Counted from the first letter of the stretch, positions 8,374-17,872 are shown. The stretch is 41,151 bases of DNA from an uncultured Gammaproteobacteria bacterium (GCA_945787105.1 CALZGZ010000084.1:1-41151), one strand, 5' to 3'. The notes: generated from the sequence alone by a model not told the origin. Numbers and translations: made by a program.

Positions 8374-10659
8374 ATGTCAGACAAGCTCACAGATGCGGCA
8401 CTCGCCTATCATCGTGCGGAGCCGCCAGGCAAGCTCGCCATCATCGCCACCAAACCGATGGCGACGCAGCATGATTTGACACTCGCCTATTCCCCCGGCG
8501 TGGCGGCGGCGTGCGAGGAAGTCGCTCGCGACCCGAAGCAGGCAGCAACGCTCACCGCCCGCGGTAACCTAGTCGCAGTGATCACCAACGGCACCGCGGT
8601 GCTCGGGCTGGGGAGCATCGGCGCGCTGGCGGCGAAACCGGTCATGGAGGGGAAGGCGGTATTATTCAAGAAATTTTCCGGTCTCGATGTTTTTGATATC
8701 GAGATCGAAGAACGGGATCCTGACAAGTTCATCGACATCGTCGCCGGATTAGAGGCCACCTTCGGCGCCATTAATCTCGAAGACATCAAGGCGCCGGAAT
8801 GCTTCTACATCGAAGAGGCGCTGCGCAAAAGGATGCGCATCCCGGTGTTTCACGACGATCAACACGGCACCGCCATTATTGTCAGCGCGGCGATCATCAG
8901 TGGACTCAAGGTCGTTGACAAGAAGATCGAACAAGTGAAATTGGTGGCCTCCGGCGCAGGTGCGGCAGCGCTCGCGTGTCTGGACTTGCTGGTAAAAATC
9001 GGTTTACCCCGAGAGAACATCACGGTGGTCGATATCGATGGTGTGGTTTACACCGGACGCACCGAATCTATGGACCGGTACAAGGGACGCTATGCACAGG
9101 ATACGGACGCACGCACCCTGGGCGATGTCATCGGCGATGCGGATATCTTCCTGGGCCTGTCGGCGCCCAAGGTGTTGCGCCCCGAACATGTCAAAAAGAT
9201 GGCCGACCGGCCGCTCATCCTGGCGCTGGCCAATCCGGTTCCGGAGATCATGCCCGATGAGGCCAAGGCGGTGCGTCCCGATGCGGTGATAGCCACCGGC
9301 CGGTCCGATTATCCCAACCAGGTGAACAACGTTTTGTGCTTCCCGTTTATATTCCGCGGGGCCCTGGATGTTGGTGCAACAACTATCAACGAGGAGATGA
9401 AGATCGCGTGTGTCAACGCGCTCTCCGACCTCGCCATGGCCGAGCCCTCCGACGTGGTGAAGACCGCGTATGCGGGGCAGCCGCTGAGTTTCGGCCCGGA
9501 TTACCTGATTCCTAAACCCTTCGATCCGAGGTTGATCACCGTACTAGCGCCGGCGGTCGCCAAGGCGGCCATGGACTCCGGCGTCGCAACGCGTCCCATC
9601 AAAGACTTCAAGCACTACCGAGACGACCTCAGCCACTATGTGTTCAAGTCGAGCGCGGTGATGGAGCCCATTTTTGAGCGCGCCATGGAACAACCGATGC
9701 GGATCTGTTATGCCGAGGGTGAAGAGGAACGCGTGTTACAGGCTGCGCAGCAGGTAGTCGATGCCGGGCTCGCCTACCCCATCCTCATCGGCCGCCCAAA
9801 CGTGATCGAGACGCAGTTGACAGAACTCGGTTTGCGCATCCGGCCGGGGCAAGACTTTGAGCTCGTAAACCCACAAGACGATCCACGCTACGAAGAATAC
9901 TGGCAAGAGTACTACACAATCATGGGACGCCGGGGGGTGTCGCCGGCGCGCGCGCAACACCTGCTGCGTAGCCGCAGCAGCACCTTTGCCGCACTGATGG
10001 TTCGCCGTGGCGACGCCGACGGTATGCTGTGCGGCACGGTCGGCGCATTTCACAAGCACCTGGAGCGTGTTGATGACATCATCGGCAAGGCTCCCGGGGT
10101 GCACGATTATTCGACCCTGGTGGCGTTGATTCTTCCGGCGGGGACCTATTTCATCTGCGATACGCATGTCACCTATGAACCCAGCGCCGAGGACTTGGCG
10201 GAAATGACATTGTTGTCGGCGCAAGAGGTGCGGCGTTTTGGGATTACCCCCAAGGTTGCGCTGGTATCGCATTCCAACTTCGGTAACCGCGATACCCCCT
10301 CGGCACGAAAAATGCAGCAGGCGCTGGCAATCCTGCGCGAACGTGCGCCGGAACTCGAGGTCGATGGGGAGATGCATGCCGAGGCGGCGGTGAATGCCAA
10401 GATTCGCGGCCTCACGTTTCCGGACGCCCGCCTTTCGGGGTCCGCGAATCTGTTGGTGATGCCGAATGTGGACGCTGCGCACATCTCATACACCCTGCTC
10501 AAGGTCTTGGGGGGTGGTGTTTCCGTGGGTCCGATTCTGGTCGGCGCCGCCGCACCTGCGCACGTGGTCACCGAGACGATCACCGTGCGCGGGTTGATCA
10601 ACATGACGGCGATGACCACCGTAGAGGCGCAGATGCAAACGGTGGAAGAGAGTTTTTAG
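8374..10659 (+). CDS. maeB: NADP-type malic enzyme with phosphotransacetylase-like domain
   Basis: Oxidatively decarboxylates malate to pyruvate in the cytoplasm, yielding NAD(P)H. The 761-residue protein has the MaeB architecture: an N-terminal malic domain with [15 protein letters not shown] and [19 protein letters not shown], which includes the conserved FKKFSGLD segment and the DDQHGTA metal-site segment; a Rossmann domain ([15 protein letters not shown], about 190-205); and from about 430 a phosphate acetyltransferase-like domain ([33 protein letters not shown]), which in MaeB proteins is regulatory. Full length is normal for the family. It lies between the dicarboxylate transporter and the 2-oxoacid oxidoreductase operon, a placement that fits malate import, conversion to pyruvate, then acetyl-CoA. 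Confidence 0.95.
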   Translation: MSDKLTDAALAYHRAEPPGKLAIIATKPMATQHDLTLAYSPGVAAACEEVARDPKQAATLTARGNLVAVITNGTAVLGLGSIGALAAKPVMEGKAVLFKKFSGLDVFDIEIEERDPDKFIDIVAGLEATFGAINLEDIKAPECFYIEEALRKRMRIPVFHDDQHGTAIIVSAAIISGLKVVDKKIEQVKLVASGAGAAALACLDLLVKIGLPRENITVVDIDGVVYTGRTESMDRYKGRYAQDTDARTLGDVIGDADIFLGLSAPKVLRPEHVKKMADRPLILALANPVPEIMPDEAKAVRPDAVIATGRSDYPNQVNNVLCFPFIFRGALDVGATTINEEMKIACVNALSDLAMAEPSDVVKTAYAGQPLSFGPDYLIPKPFDPRLITVLAPAVAKAAMDSGVATRPIKDFKHYRDDLSHYVFKSSAVMEPIFERAMEQPMRICYAEGEEERVLQAAQQVVDAGLAYPILIGRPNVIETQLTELGLRIRPGQDFELVNPQDDPRYEEYWQEYYTIMGRRGVSPARAQHLLRSRSSTFAALMVRRGDADGMLCGTVGAFHKHLERVDDIIGKAPGVHDYSTLVALILPAGTYFICDTHVTYEPSAEDLAEMTLLSAQEVRRFGITPKVALVSHSNFGNRDTPSARKMQQALAILRERAPELEVDGEMHAEAAVNAKIRGLTFPDARLSGSANLLVMPNVDAAHISYTLLKVLGGGVSVGPILVGAAAPAHVVTETITVRGLINMTAMTTVEAQMQTVEESF

Positions 10660-10713
10660 CAGCGCGCATCGGTCCATCACCGAGGACAGGCAACAGCAGA
10701 ATTCACATTGTTA

Positions 10714-10728
10714 AATTGGATCCCAATT
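10714..10728. promoter_or_regulatory. Inverted repeat upstream of the por operon
   Basis: AATTGG-ATC-CCAATT is a perfect 6-bp inverted repeat in the 184-nt gap between maeB and porG. It has no following T-run, so an operator or promoter-proximal site is likelier than a terminator. No protein can be assigned to it. Confidence 0.25.
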
Positions 10729-10843
10729 CCATTTGGTTAACGTTTCCGCGCAATGGGATCAACGGGCGCCGTTGCCGCCACCTGCTTGCTGCCTATGAGT
10801 ACGTGCAGTTATGTCTGACCGAGAGATGAAAAAGGAGACAACA

Positions 10844-11404
10844 ATGTTTCAAGTGCGTATTCACGGCCGCGGAGGCCAGGGGGTGGTATCCGCCGCCGAG
10901 ATGTTGTCGATCGCGGCCTTCGAAGAGGGCAAACATTCCCAGGCCGTTCCCAGTTTCGGCTCTGAGCGCATGGGTGCGCCGGTGGTGGCCTATGTTCGTA
11001 TCGACGATAAAGAAATCGAATTGCGCGAACCGGTGTTGGAACCCGACCTTCTGATCGTACAGGATCCGACGTTGTTCGCAGCCATTGATGTGTTCGCTGG
11101 TTTGCGCGACGACGGTTATGTGCTGGTGAATACCACCAAGACCCCGGAACAACTGGCAATCGAGGAGGCCACAAAGCAGCTGCCCAACGGGCACTTTGCC
11201 GCGGTGCCGGCCACTGAATTGGCGATGCACCACTTGCAGCGCCCGACACCCAACACCGTATTGCTCGGGGCGTTCGCCGCCATGAGCGATGTCGTGAAGT
11301 TGGAATCGGTGTTCAAGGCCATACAAAAAAAATTCCCCGGCAAGATCGGCGAAATGAATGTTGCTGCGGCCCAGGCGGCCTATGACACCGCCACCGCAAG
11401 TTGA
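10844..11404 (+). CDS. porG: 2-oxoacid:ferredoxin oxidoreductase, gamma subunit
   Basis: Gamma subunit of a pyruvate/2-oxoacid:ferredoxin oxidoreductase, which makes acetyl-CoA, CO2 and reduced ferredoxin from pyruvate and CoA. The family start motif FQVRIHGRGGQGVVSAAEML is followed by QAVPSFGSERMGAPVVAYVRI and PNTVLLGAFA, all characteristic of this subunit. The open frame begins at 10811, but AAGGAG (10832-10837) lies 6 nt before the ATG at 10844, so I start there (186 residues). It is the first gene of a tight gamma-alpha-beta-flavoprotein operon. The substrate is most likely pyruvate, because malic enzyme lies just upstream. A 2-ketoglutarate or branched-chain substrate cannot be excluded from sequence. 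Confidence 0.9.
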   Translation: MFQVRIHGRGGQGVVSAAEMLSIAAFEEGKHSQAVPSFGSERMGAPVVAYVRIDDKEIELREPVLEPDLLIVQDPTLFAAIDVFAGLRDDGYVLVNTTKTPEQLAIEEATKQLPNGHFAAVPATELAMHHLQRPTPNTVLLGAFAAMSDVVKLESVFKAIQKKFPGKIGEMNVAAAQAAYDTATAS

Positions 11405-11426
11405 ATTGCATTAGGAGGACTCTATC

Positions 11427-12683
11427 ATGCTGAAACAAGTCGAGGGCTCACATGCCGTGGCCGAAGCGGTCGCCCTGTGCCGGCCGGAAGTGATCTCCGC
11501 CTATCCCATTACACCACAGACCCACATCGTTGAGGATTTGGGCACAATGGTGAAGGCGGGAGCGATCAAGAACTGCGAGTTCCTATTGGTGGAGTCGGAG
11601 TTCGGAGCGCTCAGCGCCTGTATTGGCTCCTCGGCGGCCGGCGCACGCAGCTATACCGCGACTTCCAGTCAGGGCATGCTGTTCATGATGGAGGCTGTCT
11701 ACAACGCGTCCGGCATGGGCCTGCCGATCGTGATGACGGTGGGTAACCGCGCGATTGGTGCGCCGATCAACATCTGGAACGATTGGGGCGACTCGATGTC
11801 GGCGCGCGATGCCGGTTGGATTCAATTGTTTGTGGAGAGCAACCAGCAGGCGGTGGATGTGCACATCCAGGCGTTTAGGCTGGCGGAACAACTGAGCCTG
11901 CCGGTAATGGTGTGCATGGACGGTTTCATCCTTACGCATTCTTTTAGCCAGGTTGACATCCCCGATCAGAAACAGGTGGATGCGTTTTTACCAACCTTTG
12001 AACCGCGACAGCTACTCGATCCCGCCGCACCGCTGTCCATGGGCGCCATGGTTGGCCCCGAGGCCTTCACCGAGGTGCGTTACCTCGCCCATCATAAGCA
12101 GATGGAGGCGTTGCAGCTCATACCGGAGCAGGCCGCCGAGTTCGAAAAGATCTTTGCGCGGGACTCCGGCGGTGTGGTCAAGACCTTCGACTGTGAAGGC
12201 GCGGAAACGGTTGTCGTCACCATGGGCTCGGTTATCGGCACGATGAAACAGGTGCTTTCGGAGATGCGTGATGACGGCATTTCTATCGGCGCCCTCACCG
12301 TTCGCTCTTTCCGTCCGTTTCCCAAGGAGGCCTTGCGCGCGATACTCAAGGACGCCAAGCGGGTGATCGTATTCGAGAAATGCCTCGCGGTGGGCATGGG
12401 CGGCATCCTGGCGATGAATCTGCGCATGGCACTGAACGATTTTCCGATTCGCGTACATTCCGCGATCGGTGGACTCGGTGGACGACCGATTACCCGCGCG
12501 AATCTGCGGCGCATGTTCGAGAAGGGAATCAGAGATGAAATGGAAGAACCCCATTTTCATGATATTCATATGAATGTCGTCGAACGTGAACTCGAACGTG
12601 AACACGCGCAGCGCCGCTCTGGCTCAATTGCCGAAAATATTCTTCAAGACGTAGGCGTAGTCGCGGCAGCCAAAACGATTTAG
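11427..12683 (+). CDS. porA: 2-oxoacid:ferredoxin oxidoreductase, alpha subunit
   Basis: Alpha subunit of the Por-type enzyme. The 418-residue protein carries the N-terminal pyrimidine-binding domain motifs (EGSHAVAEAVALCRPEVISAYPITPQTHIVE split around residues 5-35; SQGMLFMMEAVYNASGMGLP) and domain II (VVTMGSVIGTMKQVL, LTVRSFRPFP), and ends with GGLGGRPITRANL, typical of PorA. An AGGAGG site at 11413-11418 precedes the ATG by 8 nt. It lies 22 nt after the gamma gene and 12 nt before the beta gene, so the three are co-transcribed. Nothing looks truncated. Confidence 0.92.
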   Translation: MLKQVEGSHAVAEAVALCRPEVISAYPITPQTHIVEDLGTMVKAGAIKNCEFLLVESEFGALSACIGSSAAGARSYTATSSQGMLFMMEAVYNASGMGLPIVMTVGNRAIGAPINIWNDWGDSMSARDAGWIQLFVESNQQAVDVHIQAFRLAEQLSLPVMVCMDGFILTHSFSQVDIPDQKQVDAFLPTFEPRQLLDPAAPLSMGAMVGPEAFTEVRYLAHHKQMEALQLIPEQAAEFEKIFARDSGGVVKTFDCEGAETVVVTMGSVIGTMKQVLSEMRDDGISIGALTVRSFRPFPKEALRAILKDAKRVIVFEKCLAVGMGGILAMNLRMALNDFPIRVHSAIGGLGGRPITRANLRRMFEKGIRDEMEEPHFHDIHMNVVERELEREHAQRRSGSIAENILQDVGVVAAAKTI

Positions 12684-12695
12684 CAGGAGAGCGCA

Positions 12696-13715
12696 ATGCC
12701 ACAAATTCCCGAATCACATCAAAAGGTCAGGTTCTATCAGACCGGCACACTGACGGTTGGCAACCGGCTGCTGGATGCCGAACATCGCTCAGTCCAGGGC
12801 ACGATGGACCGGTCCAACTCCCTGGATTCCGGGCACCGCGCGTGCCAGGGATGCGGCGAGGCATTGGGGGCCCGGTTTGCCATCGATGCGGCGATGCGTG
12901 CGACGAACAATCAACTCATCGCCGCTAACGCAACCGGCTGCTTGGAGGTTTTCACCACGCCCTACCCCGAGACCGCTTGGTCCATCCCATGGATCCATTC
13001 GCTGTTCGGTAATGCCGCCGCGGTAGGTGCCGGTATTGCCGCAGCATTGAAGGCGAAAGGCCGCGAGGACGTGCGCGTGATCGCACAGGGGGGCGACGGC
13101 GGCACCACCGACATCGGGTTCGGTTGCCTGTCCGGCATGTTCGATCGCAACGACGACGTGCTCTACATCTGCTACAACAACGAAGCCTACATGAACACCG
13201 GTGTGCAGCGCTCGAGCGCCACGCCAGGCGGTGCACGTACCGCTACCACGATGCCCGTAGGCAAAGATCCCGGTAATGCGTTCAACACTGGGAAGAGCGT
13301 ACCGCTGATTGCCATGGCCCATCTGATCCCCTACGTCGCCACCGCCTCGGTGCATGATCTGCACGACTTGGAACACAAAGTGACCAAGGCCATGGGTATC
13401 CACGGGGCGCGATACATTGAGCTCTTTGTACCTTGTCCGCTGGGCTGGGGATCGAAACCGAGCGATACGGTGAAGATCTCGCGGTTGGCCGTGGAGTGTG
13501 GCTTGTATCCACTGATCGAAGCAGAGCACGGTGAACTCACCGGGGTGACCAAGATCCGCCGGCAAGTGCCGGTGGGTGAATACCTCAAGCTGCAGCGACG
13601 TTTCGCCCACGTACTGAAACCGGCTAATGCCCATCAGCTCGAACAGCTACAGGCGATTGCCAACCGCAACATCAAGAAGTTCAGCCTCATCGATGAACAA
13701 GGAGGCCAAGAATGA
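12696..13715 (+). CDS. porB: 2-oxoacid:ferredoxin oxidoreductase, beta subunit
   Basis: Beta subunit, which binds thiamine diphosphate and an iron-sulfur cluster. Its 339 residues include the CQGCGEALGARFA cluster/cofactor motif (about 50-62), ATGCLEVFTTPYP, and the ThDP-Mg signature AQGGDGGTTDIGFGCLSG followed by NNEAYMNTGVQRS (the GDG...N pattern). An AGGAGA site lies 6 nt before the ATG. Its stop overlaps the start of the following flavoprotein (ATGA), coupling the two. This subunit carries out the actual decarboxylation of the 2-oxoacid; the flavoprotein partner suggests that electrons can be passed on to NAD(P)+. Confidence 0.92.
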   Translation: MPQIPESHQKVRFYQTGTLTVGNRLLDAEHRSVQGTMDRSNSLDSGHRACQGCGEALGARFAIDAAMRATNNQLIAANATGCLEVFTTPYPETAWSIPWIHSLFGNAAAVGAGIAAALKAKGREDVRVIAQGGDGGTTDIGFGCLSGMFDRNDDVLYICYNNEAYMNTGVQRSSATPGGARTATTMPVGKDPGNAFNTGKSVPLIAMAHLIPYVATASVHDLHDLEHKVTKAMGIHGARYIELFVPCPLGWGSKPSDTVKISRLAVECGLYPLIEAEHGELTGVTKIRRQVPVGEYLKLQRRFAHVLKPANAHQLEQLQAIANRNIKKFSLIDEQGGQE

Positions 13716-15334
13716 AAACGCCGTTTGCGATCACCCTAGACGCCGGCAGCAGCCTGTTAAACAAGACCGGCTCGTGGCGTACCGAGCGCCCGGTGTACTT
13801 GGACCGCCTGCCGCCCTGCAACCACGCTTGCCCCGCCGGCGAGAATATTCAGCAATGGCTGTACCTGACCGAAGAAGGCCGTTATGCGGAGGCTTGGCGG
13901 CAGATCATGGACGACAATCCGTTCCCGGCAGTGATGGGACGGGTTTGTTATCACCCGTGCGAGGTGAGTTGCAACCGTGGTCAGTTGGATGAGGCGGTGG
14001 GAATCAATGCCGTGGAGCGGTTCCTCGGTGACCAGGCGCTGATCAATGAGTGGCAAATGGAGGCCGGTGCGCCGACCGGGAAACGGGTGATGGTTGTCGG
14101 TGCCGGTCCCGGCGGACTGGCGGCCGCCTACCATTTGCGGCGTATGGGCCATGAGGTGACCGTTTACGATGCGTCGCCACAGGCCGGCGGCATGGTGCGT
14201 TACGGCATACCCAAGTATCGCATGCCAAGAGAAAAGCTCCGCGCCGAGGTCGCGCGCATTGAACAGATGGGCGCTGACCTGCAACTCAATACTCGCATCG
14301 ACGATGTGATTGCCGCACGCGATGAGGGTAAGTTCGACGCGGTGTTTCTGTCGATCGGCGCCCAACTACCCAAGCGGGTGGACATCAAGGTCAACGGAGA
14401 ACTGCCGGTGCTCGATGCGGCGATCGTGTTGCGTAACACGGAACTCGAGGAACCGACCGGATTACGTGGGCAAGTCGTGGTATACGGCGGCGGTAACACC
14501 GCCATAGACGTCGCGCGCTCGGCGGTCCGACTCGGCGCCAAGAGTGCTACCGTGGTGGTGTTCGAAGCCCGGGAGCATATGCCCGCCCATGAATTCGAAG
14601 TCAAAGAGGCCCGTGAGGAAGGCGTGGAACTGATCTGCTTGCGTGCGATCCGCGAAGTGAACGGCAACCAGGTGACGTTGGAAAAGCTGGTGCCCAGCGA
14701 AGGCCGGTGGCCCCAGCCCACCGGTCAGTTCGAAACCATTACCGCGGATGTCGTGGTGCAAGCGCTCGGACAAAATGTTCAGACCGATCTCGTGGACACC
14801 ATTTCCGGTATAAAAGTCGCCGAAGGTGCCGTCCAGGTTGGCACCGACATGCAGACTGGATGCCCAGGCGTATTTGCCGGCGGTGACATGATCCCCTCGG
14901 AACGCACGGTGACGACATCCATTGGTCACGGCAAGAAAGCGGCCCGCAATATCGATGCTTATCTGCGCGGCATCACCTATGACGCGGCGGAACAGCACGA
15001 GTTGGTGACGTTCGACATGTTAAATACGTGGTATTACTCCGACGCACCGCGCACGGTGCGCCCGATGTTGAGTGTCATGCGACGGCAATCGGGTTTTGCG
15101 GAGATCGTTGGGAATATCGACCAGGACAATGCGACATTCGAGGCTCGTCGCTGCATGTCATGCGGCAACTGCTTCGAGTGTGATAATTGCTATGGGGTGT
15201 GTCCGGATAATGCGGTCAATAAACTCGGACCGGGCATGCGCTTCAAGTTTAAGTATGATTATTGTAAAGGTTGCGGGTTGTGCGTGTCCGAGTGCCCTTG
15301 CGGTGCGATAAAGATGACCCCCGAGGAGATTTAA
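13712..15334 (+). CDS. GltD-like flavoprotein fused to a 2[4Fe-4S] ferredoxin domain
   Basis: Electron-transfer partner of the Por enzyme, combining the delta (ferredoxin) subunit with a pyridine-nucleotide oxidoreductase. The 540-residue protein has an N-terminal cysteine-rich domain (CNHACPAGENIQQW, CYHPCEVSCNRG), an FAD-binding Rossmann motif GAGPGGLAAAYHL (about 127-139), an NAD(P)-binding motif YGGGNTAIDVARSA (about 257-270), and a C-terminal ferredoxin pair, CMSCGNCFECDNC...CP and CKGCGLCVSECPCGAI. The first two parts match the glutamate synthase small-subunit family. It overlaps porB by 4 nt. The likely net reaction is pyruvate oxidation with reduction of ferredoxin and/or NADP+. Its TAA stop overlaps the end of a repeat element. 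Confidence 0.88.
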   Translation: MKTPFAITLDAGSSLLNKTGSWRTERPVYLDRLPPCNHACPAGENIQQWLYLTEEGRYAEAWRQIMDDNPFPAVMGRVCYHPCEVSCNRGQLDEAVGINAVERFLGDQALINEWQMEAGAPTGKRVMVVGAGPGGLAAAYHLRRMGHEVTVYDASPQAGGMVRYGIPKYRMPREKLRAEVARIEQMGADLQLNTRIDDVIAARDEGKFDAVFLSIGAQLPKRVDIKVNGELPVLDAAIVLRNTELEEPTGLRGQVVVYGGGNTAIDVARSAVRLGAKSATVVVFEAREHMPAHEFEVKEAREEGVELICLRAIREVNGNQVTLEKLVPSEGRWPQPTGQFETITADVVVQALGQNVQTDLVDTISGIKVAEGAVQVGTDMQTGCPGVFAGGDMIPSERTVTTSIGHGKKAARNIDAYLRGITYDAAEQHELVTFDMLNTWYYSDAPRTVRPMLSVMRRQSGFAEIVGNIDQDNATFEARRCMSCGNCFECDNCYGVCPDNAVNKLGPGMRFKFKYDYCKGCGLCVSECPCGAIKMTPEEI

Positions 15335-15663
15335 CCCGTATATTGCGCCAAGGCTCCCGGATGATGGCAACGGGACTTGTGCTGCGCAGAGTTCTCCTGC
15401 TGTTCCCCTGCTGTGCGGGGACAAGGCGGGACAAGCGCAGTATCCGGCGGCTGGCTGGCCGTGCTGAACCGAGTGACAATTTCCGGGACCCGCCGTGTAT
15501 ACATCCATGTAGGCTCGACGCCCGCCTCCTTGCTGGCGACGGTCCCGGCAATTCCCCCTCAATTGCGCACTTTTACGCTTCTATTGTTTATAAGCACATG
15601 TCATGCAATTCAGCCCCCCTGTTTCCGACTGCGGCGCACGTCAAACCCGTATATTGCACCAAG
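15334..15663 (+). repeat. Two one-ended copies of the TA-flanked repeat family
   Basis: The 378-nt gap between the por operon and the convergent flavoprotein gene has no supported gene. It holds two left ends of the repeat family in the same orientation: ACCCGTATATTGCGCCAAGG at 15334-15353, continuing about 95 bp with close similarity to the copy at 39801, and ACCCGTATATTGCACCAAG at 15645-15663. The first contains two 11-bp units, GTTCTCCTGCT and GTTCCCCTGCT (15391-15412), before GTGCGGGG. No matching right end is visible. The first base of the element is the last base of the upstream TAA stop. Confidence 0.8.
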
Positions 15664-15712
15664 CATCCCGGATCCGGACACCGCGCCGGAGCGATGAAAG
15701 ATTGACCACGCC

Positions 15713-16927
15713 TTACTCGGTGATGGAATCGGTTTGTGTTTTCAGCCGGCTGAACTCACTCGCTGACCTGAGCACACAGTCTTCGATGGACATGCCCCGT
15801 AGATAATTACCCGTCAACAAAATCTGCTTACCGGCCAGCAGACTGTCGATCTTTTTCACGCGGTCCTCGTGTCCTACTCTGAAGGAAGGCACCATATTCT
15901 GTTTCGTCGTCACCAACTCTAACTGAGTGGACGAAATTCGCAGAACCTGCGCGATACGTCTGAGCTTGGCGTCCAAATCGAGCTGATCGCCCTTGAAGTG
16001 GAAGGTAAATCCCCGATAGCCGTCATGGGGCACCGTGTCCCTGGACACAATGGAATAAAAACTGTCTTCGGTAGGCACGACACCGGCGATATTTTCCACC
16101 GTGAGCAATTCCTTCGCGAGCGCCACCCCCACGGTTTCTACGGTTGCAACACGAACCTGAGCCAACTCGTCAACAAGGGCCGGACAAACCGGGCGCAGAA
16201 GCCGAGCACCCTCCACAGGCGAGGTGGCCAATCCAATATAGTCGGCAACGTATCGTTCGCCGTTTGCTGTTTTGACCTCAAAAGATCGCGCTCCCGCCTC
16301 AATCTGCGCCGCTGCACTCCCCGTCGCCATGTCTATTCCAGAGCGCGAGGCGATGGCATCGGTCACAGACTGCAGCCCATTCGGGAGCGTGAAGCTCTTT
16401 AACACGTCCTTACGCCGTTGGCGCCGCTTGAACAGGATATCGGCTGGAAAATCATCCGCCCTCTGGGACGGCACCGCGGCAAACAGATGCGTGAACACCT
16501 TGTCGAAGTTTCCTTTTCCGACAATCCTCGAGTAATAAGACTCGACGCTTTGCCCCTCTTTTTTCAAGAAAAACAAACGTGGGACCGACACCAGCAACTC
16601 GAAAAAATTCAGCTGCGAGGGAATCGACCTGAGACGGTCTTCAACCAGCATTCTAAACGGCACCCTCTTCCGCTGCATGAGCTGGTCGATCATCGCGAGA
16701 TCTTCCACTATCTCAAGAAACTTGGCGTAAGAGTTGTAGCAGGTGTGGGCGCCCAATTCGATCCAAAAGCCCGATGCACCGGCTTCAAATCGATGGGTAT
16801 GTACCGCTCCGCCGACCCTTTTAGTCTTTTCGACGACCAAGGTCCTGAGTCCAGCCCCGGCGGCATAATGGGCGAGACTAAGCCCGCTTATCCCCGCGCC
16901 GATAATGACAATGTCGTATTTGGTCAT
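15713..16927 (-). CDS. Protoporphyrinogen-oxidase-like FAD-dependent oxidoreductase
   Basis: Flavoprotein of the protoporphyrinogen oxidase/amine oxidase superfamily, probably for a late oxidation step in haem synthesis. The 404-residue protein begins with an FAD dinucleotide-binding motif (IVIIGAGISGLSLAHYAAG, about 6-24) and the second FAD signature EKTKRVGGAVHT. It ends with a GNYLRGMSIEDCVLRS motif, close to the C-terminal GNYL-G-S--DCV pattern of PpoX/HemY enzymes. The neighbours are haem proteins, which supports the assignment, but substrate cannot be read from sequence. It is on the minus strand and converges on the por operon across repeats. A palindrome 122 bp upstream (17050-17062) may be its operator. 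Confidence 0.75.
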   Translation of the reverse strand: MTKYDIVIIGAGISGLSLAHYAAGAGLRTLVVEKTKRVGGAVHTHRFEAGASGFWIELGAHTCYNSYAKFLEIVEDLAMIDQLMQRKRVPFRMLVEDRLRSIPSQLNFFELLVSVPRLFFLKKEGQSVESYYSRIVGKGNFDKVFTHLFAAVPSQRADDFPADILFKRRQRRKDVLKSFTLPNGLQSVTDAIASRSGIDMATGSAAAQIEAGARSFEVKTANGERYVADYIGLATSPVEGARLLRPVCPALVDELAQVRVATVETVGVALAKELLTVENIAGVVPTEDSFYSIVSRDTVPHDGYRGFTFHFKGDQLDLDAKLRRIAQVLRISSTQLELVTTKQNMVPSFRVGHEDRVKKIDSLLAGKQILLTGNYLRGMSIEDCVLRSASEFSRLKTQTDSITE

Positions 16928-17049
16928 AGCACCCGATGTTACGCGCCCCCAGGACCGGGGTTGAATTCCTCCGCGATACCGTTTCGATTCCTGCCGTCGG
17001 GGTTCATGCTACGGACAATACGCGCAGCGGTAGACACAGCCCTTTAGAC

Positions 17050-17062
17050 CCAACCAGGTTGG
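17050..17062. promoter_or_regulatory. Palindrome CCAAC-CAG-GTTGG
   Basis: A perfect 5-bp inverted repeat around CAG, 122 bp upstream of the minus-strand flavoprotein gene. The same arms with a TAG centre occur at 36679-36691, upstream of another minus-strand gene, and 13 bases of this site (GACCCAACCAGGT) recur on the minus strand at 31951-31963 upstream of glgP. This suggests an operator shared by dispersed genes. The binding protein is unknown. Confidence 0.4.
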
Positions 17063-17262
17063 TTTCACTATGAAACGGCACGTTATGTAGTAGGAGCGCT
17101 GCCCGCATCGCTGCGGTAAGGTTGAGTGGTTGAATGAAATCCTAGGTGGATAATTACGTTCCAGTGTCTGCCGGATCATCCATATCCTTCTTGTCACGAC
17201 CGTCGTTTTTGTTCCTGGCCAGCAACCAGCCATTTAGCGCACGACCAGCGAACCGGGCGCAT

Positions 17263-17637
17263 TCAGTTATCTTTCGCGCCCTGGTTAATCCATCTGCCGA
17301 TTAACTCTACCTGATCCTGGGGTAGCTTCGGCATTTGCTTTGGCATGTTTATAGAGGAATCCGCTTTGTGCTCGACCAGGATCTGCAACGTGCTCGAAAA
17401 ACTGTAACCGGGGATGATGACCGGACCAAATTTAGTGCCCTTCATGAGATTGTCGTAACTTTCCATGCTGAGTCCACTGGCGATATATCCTGAGCCACCT
17501 TGTTTGTGACAAGAGACACATCTCGCTTGCAGTATCGGCACCACATCATTTTTAAAACTCACTTCCTGCTCACCGCAACCGGCAACAATCAATAACGCCA
17601 GCACCGAGACCACTCGTATTATTCTTATCGCATGCAT
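17263..17637 (-). CDS. Monohaem c-type cytochrome lipoprotein
   Basis: Small exported cytochrome, probably lipid-anchored and facing the periplasm. From the ATG at 17637 the 124-residue protein has a lipoprotein signal peptide with lipobox IVAGC (Cys21) and one haem-binding motif CVSCH (40-44). The following region (GLSMESYDNLMKGTK...MPKQMPKLP...LIGRWINQGA) is like the planctomycete-type cytochrome c domain, with Met residues available as axial ligand. The open frame extends to 17688, but AAGGA lies about 9 nt before the inner ATG, and only that start gives a proper signal peptide. It sits in a cluster of haem proteins; its redox partner is unknown. Confidence 0.82.
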   Translation of the reverse strand: MHAIRIIRVVSVLALLIVAGCGEQEVSFKNDVVPILQARCVSCHKQGGSGYIASGLSMESYDNLMKGTKFGPVIIPGYSFSSTLQILVEHKADSSINMPKQMPKLPQDQVELIGRWINQGAKDN

Positions 17638-17731
17638 CTTTATACGTTCCTTAAAATAAGGCAAAACTAACTCCCGGCATTGTCGCAAAAGGCCAACCGC
17701 GCCACAATAGGTGTGGCTCTCATAACCACAA

Positions 17732-17872
17732 TCAAGACAAACCAGTCAGGCGGTGTGCGAGGAGTTTGCCACGATCGATAGCGATGGTCATCGCTGCAGA
17801 CGCCAGTACGATGACCAGTAGGAAGTACTGGTACATCTTCGGCGACACCATCCGCACCGAGAAACCATCCAT
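17732..17872 (-). CDS. Possible small single-helix membrane protein
   Basis: A 46-codon minus-strand reading frame encodes a peptide with one strongly hydrophobic helix (YFLLVIVLASAAMTIAI) between a basic N-terminus and a basic tail (DRGKLLAHRLTGLS). An inner ATG at 17851 would give 39 residues. It lies 94 nt upstream of the cytochrome lipoprotein gene and on the same strand, so it could be a small membrane partner of it. No good ribosome-binding site is visible and I recognise no family. The support is the composition and position only. Confidence 0.35.
   Translation of the reverse strand: MDGFSVRMVSPKMYQYFLLVIVLASAAMTIAIDRGKLLAHRLTGLS

Noticed and set aside
9736-10482. 248-codon minus-strand frame opposite maeB
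   Set aside because: Lies entirely inside the phosphotransacetylase-like domain of maeB and shows no domain of its own.
12789-13634. 281-codon minus-strand frame opposite porB
   Set aside because: An antisense shadow of a conserved gene, with no family resemblance.
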